Below are positions 33,329-46,211 of a stretch of DNA of 64,000 nt, in pieces. Both the position numbers and the translations under genes were made by a program. The notes beneath the pieces were generated by a model. It was not told the origin of the DNA and ran no database searches. It worked only from the letters and a program-made list of their open reading frames with translations. Origin of the DNA: Adenanthera pavonina (Eukaryota; Streptophyta; Magnoliopsida; Fabales; Fabaceae). The DNA lies in NCBI GenBank assembly GCA_026686845.1, contig JAIVEN010000016.1:2311501-2375500 (forward strand), written 5' to 3'. Each line of letters starts with the position of its first letter. The stretch's first letter is position 1.

Positions 33329-36300
33329 ATGCCAGTGGAAATGGACTCTCTAATTGTGCTTTTACTATTGGCTTGTATATGCTCTTTTGTATCTTCTGAT
33401 TTTCAAGGTACAATATTCTATTTCTCTGGTGCTCAATTCATTCAGAAAGCAATAGACTAATGTGAACTTTAGCTGCAGTTTTGATTTTCTATAGTTCTAC
33501 CTCATTTATCCCTGGCAGGTCATTGAATCTCCACAATTGGATTCTGCTATATTGTTTATGTGCGTCATTAAAGATCTTAGCATCATACTCTGCCTTTATG
33601 CTTCCCAAAAAGTTTAACAAATTGTATATATGCTTATCCTTTTTAATGTCTAAACCTTTTTGGTACAAAAGGCAACCTTTTTTTTTTTGCCACAGTACAG
33701 AAGTTAACTTAATGCGAACAATTTTCTCATTTTCATTTGCCTGTAGATTGACCTGGTGGTGTTTTGACCCTTCCTCCCTTTTATTCTTTCTCACTTCGAG
33801 TAGAATCAATTAGAGTGTTATTTCAAATCCTAATGTAAATATATGCATAATGCTATATATGAATTTTCATTTTGGCAAAATACAGAAGGAAATTTGTTGA
33901 GTTGGATTCCTTTGGATCTAGTAAGATCCAGGAAAATAATTTACGTTTGTGACAAGTGCTTTTTTATGTTGTTTTTAAGTTTCATAATTATTTAATAACA
34001 TTTGCATCTTTGTATCTTTTTCTTCCTAAAATTTTCTTTAAGTAAAATTGTTTTTTTGCCAGTGTTAAATAATTAATTGCCTGAGGTTGAGGCAGTTAAA
34101 GATGTCGTGCATTTGTCTGATTTTTGGTATGACATAGTAACGTTGGACTTTTGGTGCTAGCTGCTTGATAATGTTCTTTTTCATTTCAGGAGATGCACTA
34201 TTTGCGCTGAAGTTATCATTGAATGCCTCAGCTAATCAGCTTACTGACTGGAATCAAAATCAAGTTAACCCTTGTACTTGGTCCCGTGTTTACTGTGACC
34301 AGAATTACAATGTTGTTCAAGTGTAAGATGTTCTTATGCAATCCTCTGTTCATTTTTTTCTTTAAATACTCGATATGCTGAATATGTTGACAATCATCTC
34401 CTTCGCGATTCCTCTAGGGTTAGATATTTCCATCCTATTTATCTTAGCTTTGTGCTTGCTGTATAATTATGTAACTTGCTTCGTTGCAGTTCATTAGCAT
34501 TTATGGGATTTACTGGAGTCTTGACCCCAAGAGTTGGAGCTTTAAAGAGTCTTTCAACTCTGTAAGTATTTATAATAACATACTATACAAACAATTTGGG
34601 TCACTCATATGTAATGTAATAGTTGTAAATTCTACTCAGTCGTATATGATTGAGAACTTATTTGCTCCCATGAGCTTGATAATTATTCAAAAGTTGTTTC
34701 TTGGTAGTTGAGTCATCATGCTATTTTCCATCCCTGACCCCTCTTTTCCCCTCTTCTTTTACTGATTTAATAACTAGTTCATCATTCTTGGCACAATGAG
34801 TTGCAATGTCACGATGTAAAATCATATTGCATGAATGTGTGTTTGTGTTTTCATAGCTTATTTTAGGATCTCCAGTTAGTTACATTTGTATATTCCATCC
34901 TTTTGTGTATCATATTGAGTGTAGTTGTTAGGAAGCAATTACTTTCATGTCATATATTTAAGAAATTGAAACTGTAAAATATATATCTTCCATAGTTCAT
35001 TTTGGGGGTTTAGTTTTGTTTTTGTTGGTAATCGGGTTTAATTTTATTATATTAGGTATACTTTGGTTATTGCCCAACAATTTTTGTAGCTCTTAAATGA
35101 ATCTCGTTATTTTATCTCATTTTTACATTGTTCATGGGTATGTTCTTGATCATATTTCTTTCGTTGTATTCTCTTTTTGCGGCGGTTGGGTGGGTGGGTG
35201 CTGGGGATGGATATGGGATTTGGTGCATGGTTTAGGTACTTAATTTGGGTCCTGGTATTTCACACTTTTTGAGAAACTTCTCTCTTCCTCTGTTTATATA
35301 TAACTGTTTAAAAAGAAGCAAGACTTTGACGCGTAATGATGATGCATATTATGCATTTATAATGCAGTTCATTGCAAGGGAATGGCATCACTGGTGACAT
35401 ACCTAAAGAATTTGGAAATCTGACTAGCTTGACCAGACTGGATTTGGAAAACAACAGATTAACAGGAGAAATACCATCTTCCCTTGGTAACCTTAAAAGA
35501 CTTCAGTTCTTGTAAGTGTGCTCTATTTCTCCAAGGTTTTATAGTTTTGATAAAAAGATGCAGTTTTTGGTCCCCATAAGCATCAACTTTCCACTTCCTC
35601 CTAAATGTCATTCAAAATTTTGACATATATGTATAAAGTCGACATATATGTATCAAGACTAGTTATTTTTGCAAATCCAGTGATACATATATGTCGTCTT
35701 TACATTTTATAATGTTTAACAGTGTCTGCTTTTTATGCTATAACCAGGACTTTGAGTCAAAACAATCTCAGTGGGCCTATTCCTGAATCACTTGGCAGTT
35801 TACCAAGCTTGATCAATGTGTATGTGAAATATTTTCCCTTGCAAAAATAGTTGTCCTCTTAATTTATATTTAAGTTGATGGTTTTTGAAAGTTGTGCAAG
35901 TAACTTCTATGCTTGTCTCATTCTTTTGGTATCTGATGGATTGTTTAAACTCCTTTTTGCAGCCTGCTGGACTCAAACAATCTCAGTGGTCAAATTCCTG
36001 AGCAGTTATTCAATGTTCCGAAATACAAGTATGGACAGTAACTTAGTATTAGGTTGACTATTTAAAGCACCATTAAAAGATGTATGTTTATCTTTGACCT
36101 CAAGGAGTATATCTTCCTGTCTAATGCTTGTAAGTAATAAGAAGAAACAGAAGTTATAAGATATAAAGGCAAACTGAAATCCTATTTGTCCTTTTATCTG
36201 GTGTGACTGTTTTTGTTAGATTCATTTTTTTTTTTTGGTTTTTGGGGGGGTGGGGGTTGGATAGAATATCTGGGTTTAGGATGCATGATATATTTTCCAC

Positions 36301-39300
36301 TGTTAGTAGAACATCCTTTCATCAATTGCTCTTCACTTTTATTGACTGTGTTTATTTTTGCAGTTTCACAGGAAATGAGTTTAACTGTGACATGAATTAC
36401 CACCACCCGTGTGCATCTGATAGCGCAGATCTAGGTTATTTGGTTAAAATATTTTATTGGTTTCGTTTTGTGAGGTGTTGATATCTGTTCCTCTCTTTGG
36501 AGAAAAGCTGAATGCTAATGGTTCTACACTTGGCAGGTTCATCACATAAACCAAAAATTGGCCTTATAGTTGGAATTATTTTTGGGTTAGTTGTTGTCAT
36601 TTTTCCTGGGGGTCTGCTGTTCTGGTGTAAGAGGAGACGCAAGGGCTACAGACGAGAAGTTTTTGTAGATGTTGCAGGTTTAAGTTCCATTCTAGTATGT
36701 GCTTTGTAATTGTGCAAGGCTCCTTTAATTGAAGCATGAGCATTACTATAAACATATTTATAGCATTTAAAATCATTCACCTGTTAATCCTACTCATGCT
36801 TTCAATCTCACGAAGATTTCATGTTATAAACTCTGAGAGTCTGAGTTATTATGGTATACAACATTTTCATCCACATCATACATTAATTTATATTTGTGGT
36901 CCATTGCTAACTCATTATTCATTATGTGTGTTTGATTTATTGACATTGCACAATTTCTTGCTTAGTAGGTTCTCATGTTAGCCATGACAGTCAACAACAT
37001 TCAGCTGTAGTAAAAATTTGCCTTGCTAAACTGGAGGATGTAGATCATGGCATCTGGTTCTATAATGTAGTTTTCACGTGATAATTAGGCTTATTTCTTC
37101 TGGTGTCTTGCTCTTCTATATTGTCAATTGGTAAACATTGGAATGTACCCTTATCCATTCCCTTTAATCCTCCCACGTCCAACAGCTACACTTAGGATCC
37201 CATGCTTTTGTGGGATGACCGGAGATTTACAGGATGAACCTGTTGTGATCATGTTTAAATTGTGAAAACTAGTTAAAATATAATATCCTTTGGTAACAAA
37301 ATCTAGGTAAAATATTCTTATAAAAACATTCAAGATCAGTGTGAACTTCAGTTTTCCCTGAAACACTATTTTAAGTTTTTTTCTTTGGTTAGGTGAAGTT
37401 GATCGCCGAATTGCATTTGGTCAGCTAAAACGATTTGCTTGGAGAGAACTACAGATAGCCACTGATAACTTCAGTGAGAAAAATGTTCTAGGACAGGGAG
37501 GGTTTGGAAAGGTTTATAAAGGTGTTCTCGCTGATAACACTAAAGTTGCTGTCAAAAGGTTAACTGATTATGAAAGTCCTGGCGGAGATGCTGCTTTCCA
37601 GCGGGAAGTTGAGATGATAAGTGTAGCTGTCCATCGGAACCTGTTACGGCTGATTGGGTTTTGTACTACTCCCACTGAACGTCTATTAGTTTATCCGTTC
37701 ATGCAGAACTTAAGTGTTGCCTATCGATTAAGAGGTATGTAGTTATAATGCACATTGGCCTTTTCAGCCTGCTGGTTGGGGGCACAATAATTTATGAATT
37801 AGTGTAACATATTAAATAATGCCTACCAATTTTTAAGATTTGTTCAAAACTTGAGAGATTTATTGTCATAAATAATCTTCATAACAAACATTTTGGGAAT
37901 GAAACAAGAGTGTGGCAGATGGATAAATGTTTGTTTTGTGATTGACAAGGTCATCTTGCAAGCCTGCACCATTTAAAATATTCACATTCCTTCTGTTTTT
38001 CCATTTCAAAGGCATGAAGTATTATTGATTTACATCATGTAAGTCCACGGATAATGTATTCTGTGGTTGAATTTGAATTATATGTAAGTATAATTTCCAG
38101 TTATATCTGACCACATGAATACTGATGCAGAACTGAAACCTGGAGAACCTGTTTTAGACTGGCCAACAAGAAAGCGGGTGGCTTTGGGCACAGCCCGTGG
38201 CCTAGAATACCTCCATGAGCATTGCAATCCTAAGATTATTCACCGGGATGTGAAGGCTGCTAATGTATTGCTAGATGAAGATTTTGAGGCAGTTGTTGGC
38301 GACTTTGGTTTGGCAAAGCTAGTTGATGTTCGAAAAACTAATGTGACAACTCAAGTTCGTGGGACAATGGGTCACATAGCTCCTGAATACTTGTCCACTG
38401 GGAAATCTTCTGAAAGGACTGATGTTTTTGGTTATGGGATTATGCTTTTGGAGCTTGTTACAGGTCAACGGGCAATTGACTTTTCACGTTTGGAAGAGGA
38501 AGATGATGTGTTATTGCTTGATCATGTGAGAATTTTAATATTATGGTCTCCTTGTTTGCACCTATTTGTTTTTGTGTTTATATCTTATTTATTTAACGCA
38601 CTTCTGCATGCCTTTTGGTGCTTTGGTTATGTCCACTAGGGCACTTTTTTTATATAGAAAGTAATGATTGTGGTGAACTGGTAGAGTAAAACTATGATCT
38701 TGCAGTTTTTTTTGCTCAATTTTCCATTCACTTTACTTTATACGTTCATGTACATATGTACACACTTACAAGCGCACTTGAGTTTGAAAACTAATTTTAA
38801 ACAATATAATGTATTGTGAAGCATCTTTGTTTAACTTCACAATTCGTGAGTTCGAATTGGCATCCATGTCTCAAATTGGACCTTGAACAATATAATGTGT
38901 CATCAACCTCCACTGTTGTCTGTTGAAATTAACATGCCATTGCTTCTCTTGCATATGTTATATCTTAATTAGGCCACTTACACTTAATTAGTTGAGATTG
39001 TTATAATTGACGCTTGTGTGCTTGTGAACATGGAATACTTGCCACATTTTAGAGTATACAATACTTGCTTCTGATCACCCTTTACCTTGACATGATAAAC
39101 AATTAAACAAAAGGATAACTTTTAGGCTTGTTTGTAGAGATGTTTCGTCTTTTGTCATCTTGGTTGTGTTTGTCATGTTAAGAAAAAATAAAAAATAAAA
39201 GAAACTAATGCACCATTTTCAGCTTTCACTTATTGCTACCTTCTCTCTATTTTCATGTGCCTTGTAGGTTAAGAAACTAGAAAGGGAAAAACGTCTAGAT

Positions 39301-39582
39301 GCTATTGTTGACCCCAACCTAAATAAGAATTACAACATACAAGAAGTTGAAATGATGATACAAGTTGCATTACTCTGCACCCAAGCTTCACCGGAGGACC
39401 GTCCAGCAATGTCAGAGGTTGTTAGAATGCTAGAAGGAGAAGGGCTGGCTGAAAGGTGGGAGGAATGGCAACATGTGGAGGTTACTCGGAGGCAAGAATA
39501 TGAGAGACTACAGAGAAGATTTGACTGGGGAGAAGATTCGGTTTATAACCAGGATGCCATTGAGTTGTCTGGTGGGAGATGA
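33329..39582 (+). CDS. LRR-II receptor-like kinase, SERK-related (At5g10290/At5g65240 type)
   Basis: Eleven coding exons: 33329-33407, 34190-34322, 34490-34561, 35368-35511, 35748-35819, 35963-36028, 36364-36434, 36537-36677, 37393-37734, 38131-38525, 39268-39582. All are GT-AG with consistent phases, giving 609 aa (605 if ATG 33341 is used). Exon sizes 133, 72, 144 and 72 are those of the SERK group. Order: signal peptide; LRR N-terminal cap (DWNQNQVNPCTWS); about four to five LRRs; a short Cys-containing juxtamembrane segment; a transmembrane helix at about residues 220-243; and the kinase. Kinase landmarks: GQGGFG at 293, Lys314, HRDVKAAN with Asp413, DFG at 431, and an activation loop ending GTMGHIAPEY. 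The tail ends DAIELSGGR, typical of this subgroup. It is an active-looking RD Ser/Thr kinase at the plasma membrane. SERK-type members act as co-receptors; the role of this subgroup is not known to me. Confidence 0.94.
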
Positions 39583-40168
39583 GGTGGTGATCCATAAACT
39601 TGAATCAGTTATATGTTATTTTGCATCTCTGTTTTTTTTTTTTTTTATAGGTTAGCTTGGTGAGAGATGCAAGAGTTATTTTATTCCAACCGTAAACAAG
39701 GGAAAATTGCGATCTTTGATGCTTCTGCAAATTATGCTTATTTAGATCTTTGTATTTACTACTGTTCTTGTATATAATTTTTGTTAGTAAACAATTTCGA
39801 GAATACATGAAACTCGTAGTTGTAATATACAATTTAAAGTGGAGTAGTATCAGGGATAATATGTACTGTTCTGCTTTGGGTGGTGTTTCCCTTTGTTAGC
39901 ACTTAGCAGTTAGTCATACAAAATCTGTATTCTTTTTGCCTTGTGTGTTTAGATAATGTATGATGTCCGGGTCATAGGGCGATGTAGATGCATTCTAGCA
40001 GCTCCCTTTGAAATCATTCATAATTCTTAGATGTTGGAGACAGTTACTGAGGGCTTAGTCTAAATTTACACAGATATGGGATAGCTTCATCCTACCTCAG
40101 GGAGGAAGGCAAACACAAGAAGGCACTTGTTTTAGGGCCACTAACCTGTTATATTATACCTGAAAGCA
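39583..40168. other. 3' region between receptor kinase and small gene A
   Basis: The first part is likely the receptor-kinase 3' UTR (poly-T run at about 39632, several AATAAA-like words). The last part may be the 3' end of the convergent small gene. Nothing else is seen. Confidence 0.5.
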
Positions 40169-40432
40169 CTAGCTAGCTCCAGTGCATTTCTCATTTGTGA
40201 CATAAACTGAAACAGAGTCGTGCTCAGAAGCAACAGCTTTCGCCCATTCTCGCAACTTCTCCTTCATCCGTTCTACATCCACAATGCCTTTGTTGACCAC
40301 TTCCCTGCATAAACTTAGCTCATCCTGCAAGTACAGAGGAGGCTGCTCCCTGGAATGGCCATCCCACTCGTCAAAATTAATGGCACATTCTTTGTAATCC
40401 ATCCCTGCCATCGCCATGGCTTCTATCGGCAT
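40169..40432 (-). CDS. small protein A, paralogue of the gene at 42083 (unknown family)
   Basis: The 87-aa frame starts MPIEAMAMAGMDYKEC. I do not recognise the family. It aligns with the 111-aa protein 1.7 kb away: shared M-x-IE-x2-AMAG-x-D-x-KEC-x-IN near the start, DG at about residue 24, a P-x-x-YL motif, and an identical REWAKAVAS block towards the end. After that block the two diverge. The protein is acidic and soluble-looking, with no signal peptide, membrane segment or zinc motif. A CAG shortly before the homologous region in both genes could be a splice acceptor, so a first exon may be missing and the start is provisional. It is convergent with the receptor kinase. Conservation within the pair is the main evidence that it is real. 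Confidence 0.65.
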   Translation of the reverse strand: MPIEAMAMAGMDYKECAINFDEWDGHSREQPPLYLQDELSLCREVVNKGIVDVERMKEKLREWAKAVASEHDSVSVYVTNEKCTGAS

Positions 40433-42082
40433 TGCTTCCCCTGTTTCTGGTCAAGACTTGAAATCGGGAAAGAAGATATAGTGATTCTTGAAGTTGAGCC
40501 TGCAACGAAGCAGCAGCATCATTTAAATGGATAGACTTAGGCATGTGAAGAAAAAACTAATTCACGGAAGTTGCATGTGCAAAGATCATATCGTTAAACC
40601 CGTGATCCCTTCATTTTTATCTTTTCTTCCTTCTCTCACTTTGGATTTGTAATCACGTGGTGATCTGTTCTTGATGATGCGGGGTGAACTAGCGTCAACA
40701 ATTACGTCATTCCATATCCTTTACTAGAAACAATAGCGTTAGATTTGAACTATATTTTTTTGTCAGACTTTATGAACATGAAAATACCGTGAACACGTAA
40801 GTACTAGATTGGGTTTCGGGTCCTAATTTTCAATGTGGCCAATTTGGAGGAAGGATCAAGCGCAATCAATTCCACGATCCAAAATGTTGCAATGACCACT
40901 ATTGACGAGTACATTTGACCTAAGTTAAAATCACGAGTGGCATGGCTAACGTAGGAATATCTGGCTTGAAAGTGTATTAAACCAGAAAGTTGGAAAACAA
41001 TTTTAAGTGTGAAAAGGTTAATTCTTTAAAATTGCTTGCGTAGCATAATCATTCTGTGAGACAAATATCACAAGACAAATTGAATGCGACTCTAGCGCCG
41101 CTCCTAATATCAGAAAATTTGATATTACAAGTCTGATCTCACAAATTTTGTTTATAAAATTCTAACTCAGCGCTTCATCAATATTAATTTTAAGTAACCC
41201 TATCAATTCTAACATTAAATATTAAAAAACATTTTATATCAGTAATTTAATTTCATCTTTTTCTTTTGAAAATTTTAAGTATAGACTATACCAAAAATTT
41301 GTTAATGCATACTACCCCATTTGTAACAAGAAAAAGTAAATATGGCAAGTATGAAGAGCAAGGGTCTAAAATAAATATATACGTGCATGACTGTTTAAAC
41401 CACTAAATATGATTTTAACTTCTTTACTAATGATAAACATTCACTAAATGTTGAGGACTATTAAAATCGCGAACCAATAACCACAATAGAAAATGCTTTT
41501 AAAATTCTCTTTTGGCATGATTGGGCTCACGACCACAAGCAAGAGAAATTCATTTAGAGCAGCCCTCTCCTCCTCAAGCTCGCAGCCTTTTCTGGCAGAT
41601 GCAGATCATATGAATACAACCTTTGTCAGCGAGTTGTTCTTTGCTTCTGTTTACTTTTAAAACATGACAATGATAAATTGATGCAAATAAGCAATTGTTT
41701 ACGTATTTTTATTCTCACAAACTCCACCAGGCGGCTACTTCAATGCTTGGTGCCTTGAACAAAGCCAACGTATATGGTCTGATCTTGTAGTCATCCATAA
41801 GAGGAAAAGCTTCATTTAATTTTTTTAAAAGAATCCAATAATCTCTAGCTAAAAAATTGAACCATATTTTATGGTAATAATTTAATAATATCCTCCATCA
41901 AAATCAATTTCCTCAAATGAAGTTGTCATCTGCCTCCGTTTGTATAGTTAATAATCACAAGACAGAAAACTATGACTGATCTGCTTAATAAATTAATACA
42001 AGCTAAAATGGAGGGAAGGGGTCGATCACGATATACAGAACATGTCAGGATAAGAAACACATTAATGAAGAACAGAAGTGCA
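40433..42082. other. intergenic between the small paralogues
   Basis: AT-rich. No coding region or clear repeat is seen. It probably includes the promoter of small gene A (and possibly its first exon) and the 3' UTR of small gene B. Confidence 0.5.
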
Positions 42083-42418
42083 TCATTTTGCTGGCATTAT
42101 ATGATCTTCCAGTAGAAGAGCTATCTCTTTGAGTCTGTGATCAGCTTTCTTCTCATCGTTCGAAGCAACAGCTTTAGCCCATTCGCGAATCTTAATTTTG
42201 ACCCACTCCATGCCATGTTCCAAACTCAAATTGGCAGGGTGAAGGTTATCAACCTGAGCACTAGAGTTTTGCTCAATCTCCTGTGGTTGATCCAGCAAGT
42301 ATGGTTGTGGGTGTTTATTAAAGCTCCCATCGAATACCTCAAGATTGATTTCGCATTCCTTGTCATCGACTCCAGCCATAGCAAAAACTTCAATTGACAT
42401 CGCCACAGATTCCTGCAT
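42083..42418 (-). CDS. small protein B, paralogue of the gene at 40169 (unknown family)
   Basis: The 111-aa frame starts MQESVAMSIEVFAMAG. It has the same order of conserved blocks as protein A: an AMAG-x-D-x-KEC-x-IN head, a DG turn, a PYL-x-D motif, then W-x-KIKIREWAKAVAS. It ends in an amphipathic, probably helical tail (ADHRLKEIALLLEDH) that protein A lacks. The middle is 15-20 residues longer than in A. No known domain or targeting signal is recognised. An in-frame stop lies shortly upstream of the ATG, so without an upstream exon the ATG at 42418 is the start. Same strand as A, about 1.65 kb apart: a tandem duplication. The function is unknown. Confidence 0.68.
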   Translation of the reverse strand: MQESVAMSIEVFAMAGVDDKECEINLEVFDGSFNKHPQPYLLDQPQEIEQNSSAQVDNLHPANLSLEHGMEWVKIKIREWAKAVASNDEKKADHRLKEIALLLEDHIMPAK

Positions 42419-44635
42419 TATATATGTTCTTGGACTTATCTACCAAAGGTCAATGCTTACTTAAGACAAAATATTGAGAGCATAGCGACTTATATATACA
42501 TAAGGGACAGTGTTCATGATTCTCTTTTAGACAGCTTGATGATCTAAAGGAACACGGGTAACTCACCCCTAAATCATTGACTGTACGTCCGTACGAATAT
42601 TATACGAATGATCTATATCTGTTCTACGACCCAGAAAAATCAGTGTGCATGGCTAATTGTCTTACCTAAGAAATGGGGTACGTAAGAGGCCACAGATGAC
42701 AACGGGTTCTCAATTTTGTAAAATTATATTAAAAAAAATGAAGTTTGTAAGAATAAAATTTAGATAAAGTAATTTTGTTATAAGTTGTTATGATTGAATA
42801 TTTCTTTTTGTAAAAGTAAATTTGACAAAAAATCTGTTTAGATGATAAGGATTAACAATATTTTTAGATGTATAATATAGAGTAAATTTTTTTTTTTTTT
42901 TTAAAATCCACGTTTTATTAAAAGAAAAGTAACTTTTTTCTTTTTTTTTTCAAAATCACAGTTTAACTCATTTTTTTTTTTAAAAAGACAATTTATGTTT
43001 GACTAAATGCATCTTCTTCAAAAATTATAGTTAAAAACTATAGTATAAGATGATCCAAGCATGTACTATATATATATATATATATATATATCGTTCACGA
43101 GATTGCAAGGTATGGATAGAAAACGCAAGCATGTCAAACTATTGACTGAAAATATTCTACAACGTCATCAAACTGGGGTATACTATTCAAAGATCGATGA
43201 TGTAACAGATTACGAGTGAATGAGTATGGGGCGCAAAGTTCCAAGTAATTTGATGTCATGATATTAAGGGATGAGGGTACGAGTTCACTATACAAGGCAC
43301 ATTGCCTTGTTTGTTTTGTATGAAAATTGAAGAGGATAAACTGCGGAGTAAGGGCATTTTAATTATATACATAAAACTAACCTGAAGCGATATCGGTTTT
43401 CTCGGAGACTGAAACAATATCAGACTCTTTCTTACAGCAGGGAGAGGGCGAGATGAAGAGGAAGAGTTTGATTGTGCAAAATCATTGGCCAGCGCGTATC
43501 ATTAATTATAGGTGAAAAGAAAACTTTAATTACCCCTATCATCAATTAGTTTATCATACGCTATCAATTATAATTTCAAATTCATATTCATGACATTAAT
43601 TTACATATGATACGTATCAATTATACTGAATGCATTTATTATTTTTCCTTTATATGTGATTTGGTTTCATATAGTTGACTAAGATAATTTAAATTTCATA
43701 GTCATTAACATGCGGTTATTCCTAATCGAATTAACTAAATAGTAGTAACGTTATAATATAAAAATTTAATAATTTAAATAAATAATCAGTATTTGATCTA
43801 TATAGTCACCTATATATAACCATTCTCTGGCCATTTTATTTGTCTATTGAAAATATTTTTTTTAATTTTATTTTTTTGTCAATTGCAGATCCTTGTAAAG
43901 GTTATTTGATCGATGCAGCTTGGCTCTGGTAAATTTTTTGATGTGTCGATTGCATTTTAGGCAGGTATTTGTTCTTTTTTGATCTATTATTTTTGTATCT
44001 TCATTAGCCGGTTTAATTAATTTTATCACCTAAATTTTTATCTTTCGAACAGATATTGAAGTATATAGGGTTCTGGTAAGGAAAAAAAGTATTTAGGTAA
44101 TTTGATACATCTCATATAATCTTTTCCCATCCATATCACTACAAATCATGAGGAGTTTTGCTACACATGTCATATTGCCACTTTGTTTCATCCTTTGACA
44201 ACATGATTCCTAATTTTAATTTGTTTGCATGTCAATTCGGTCATGAAAATTCTCAGATATTCGCAGACTTCGTAATTCATATCACGGTGTATGTTTTATT
44301 TTGGCCAACTTATCACGGTGTATAGATGACTTTTATCAGTTCTCTACTCTATATATCAAAATACCAATATCAAGGTACGTAATTTCACTTTTTCTCATCA
44401 CAATTTCCTATTACAAGCCATAATTATTACTTAACAATCACTAATTAATCTGTGCTTGTACTTTATATACTGAAAAAATTGGTGATTGTGAGTGAAAAAA
44501 GTTTTCTGTTTTCAAATATAGTATATTGTGATCTATTAGCTAGACACCTTTCTAGTACATTTTTAGAATTTCACAAAACAAATGCTGGAGAATGAAATAC
44601 TATCTCTCATCCTAGCTGCGCTTTTTGTGATAATC
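42419..44635. other. intergenic
   Basis: No gene. Contains a (TA)n microsatellite at about 43067-43092. A possibly exon-like minus-strand stretch at 43388-43460, ending in a donor-like CAG|GTTAG, could belong to small gene B, but the phase does not fit the annotated frame. The rest is AT-rich. Confidence 0.45.
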
Positions 44636-44639
44636 TTGC

Positions 44640-44905
44640 TTTCTTTAGTTACAAAAAATTTGACTTTCGATAAGAATAAAAGTCAACGCTAAAAAATAAA
44701 AAGTCACTACCAAAGGTAGACATTTAGCAGCATAAAAAGTTATTACTAAAAATGTAAATTATCGATGCTGAAAGTTTGTCATTTGGTGACAATATTTTAG
44801 TTGCCGTGGAAAGTTTTTCATTTGGCAATGATGTTTGGTCACCATTGAAAGTCTATCATTTGACGACGATATTTAGTTGCCATCAAAAGTTTGTTAGAAC
44901 CATCT
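44640..44905. repeat. left array of degenerate 'GTTGCC...GAAAGT' repeats (CACTA-like subterminal repeats)
   Basis: Short degenerate units of about 25-35 bp recur: 'gtttgtcatttggtgacaat', 'ttagttgccgtggaaagttt', 'tcatttggcaatgatgtttg', 'catttgacgacgatatttag'. Such GACGACA/TGTCGTC-type units are typical of subterminal arrays of plant CACTA transposons. No transposase is visible. Confidence 0.5.
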
Positions 44906-45940
44906 AGGGCCCGCACCATGTCACCACCAATTTTGTGCCATAAGATATAATTATTTCAAATGTACATTTACTTATGTTTGAACTCATTACTTCTTGGGTT
45001 GTTGTACTTTTACATTCACTCTTTTATCAATTGAACTAAAATCTATTTGTGGTATTTATATGATATATTAAATATATATTATTTATTTACACACTTATAC
45101 ACACATATAGAGATATGTATGAGTCGGGCTTCACTCCCACCTATTACTGGACCCAATGATTACTTGGGCAAATCAGGTTAGGTATCGAGTCAGGGTCAAG
45201 TCAGTCCGGTATTAAATAATTTTTTAAAATATTAAAAAATAAAATAAAAAATTAACTTTATTTTTTAACAAGAAATATAATTATTTATATAAAAATAGAT
45301 TTCCTTAAAAATAATATTAGGATAAAATTAATTTTTTTAAATTATGAATATTTATAATTATACATTATTTTCATGTAATATTAAGTTAAGAAAAAATTTA
45401 AAATTTTAAATAAAATTAAAATATCAAAATCTTAAAACATTTTTCATAGAAATTATATAATAAATATATTACATAAGATATATAGAGAAAAATATCTTAT
45501 AAAATCAATTAATATATACAAAATAATAGAATTTTTTTAAAAAAACAAAATATATATTACAAGTGACACACACACACATATATATATATATTTAAAAATC
45601 AATATATTATTAAAAAATACACATATATTCTATTTTCAATTATTAATATCATAAAATGTTTTATTTATATATATATATATTATAATTTTTTATTTTTAAA
45701 TCTTAAATAATTTTCTTATAAATATATTTGTTTTTTTGCATGAAAAAGTTTTCTTTCCTAACCAACTTTTAAATTTAATTTTTATTTTTAAATAACAATA
45801 ATTATGCATATAATGTTTATTATCCATATGTATTAATATCATATTATTTTATGTTATTTTTCGTTATTTCATATGATATAATATATCACACACACACACA
45901 TATATATATATATCATATATTATATTATTTAATAAATTAT
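44906..45940. other. AT-rich spacer with microsatellites
   Basis: No coding region. (CA)n(TA)n compound microsatellites lie at about 45566-45591 and 45885-45913, and a (TA)n run near 45670. It lies between the two CACTA-like arrays. Confidence 0.55.
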
Positions 45941-45944
45941 ATTA

Positions 45945-46209
45945 CTCCCTCCGGTCCTATATATAGGATCTTTTACCTTGATCCTAAATATAAGATCTTT
46001 TACAATATACAAGGTAGTATTTATTATACGTTTCCAAAAAAATGCCCCTATTTAATGTATCCAAAGAGAAAGAAAGAGAGATTAAATAAGAGTAGTTTTG
46101 GAAAACTATAGGGATTTTCGGAGAAATTGAGATAGTTAATTAGTTTTAATTTCAATTCTTAATCCGCGTGATTCAATTAAAAGGGTTTTATATTAAGGAG
46201 CGAAGGTAG
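45945..46209. repeat. Stowaway MITE
   Basis: Begins CTCCCTCCGGTCCTATATAT and ends with the mirrored 'atattaaggagcgaaggtag', with TA on both sides (45943-45944 and 46210-46211). CTCCCTCCGTCC is the classic Stowaway terminus. 265 bp, non-coding. Confidence 0.75.
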
Positions 46210-46211
46210 TA

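Noticed and set aside
33481..33813. Overlapping 106-110-aa frames on both strands
   Set aside because: They lie in the first coding intron of the receptor kinase and have no domain.
45851..46111. 86-aa Tyr/Ile-rich frame
   Set aside because: Translation of a (CA)n(TA)n microsatellite and part of a Stowaway MITE.
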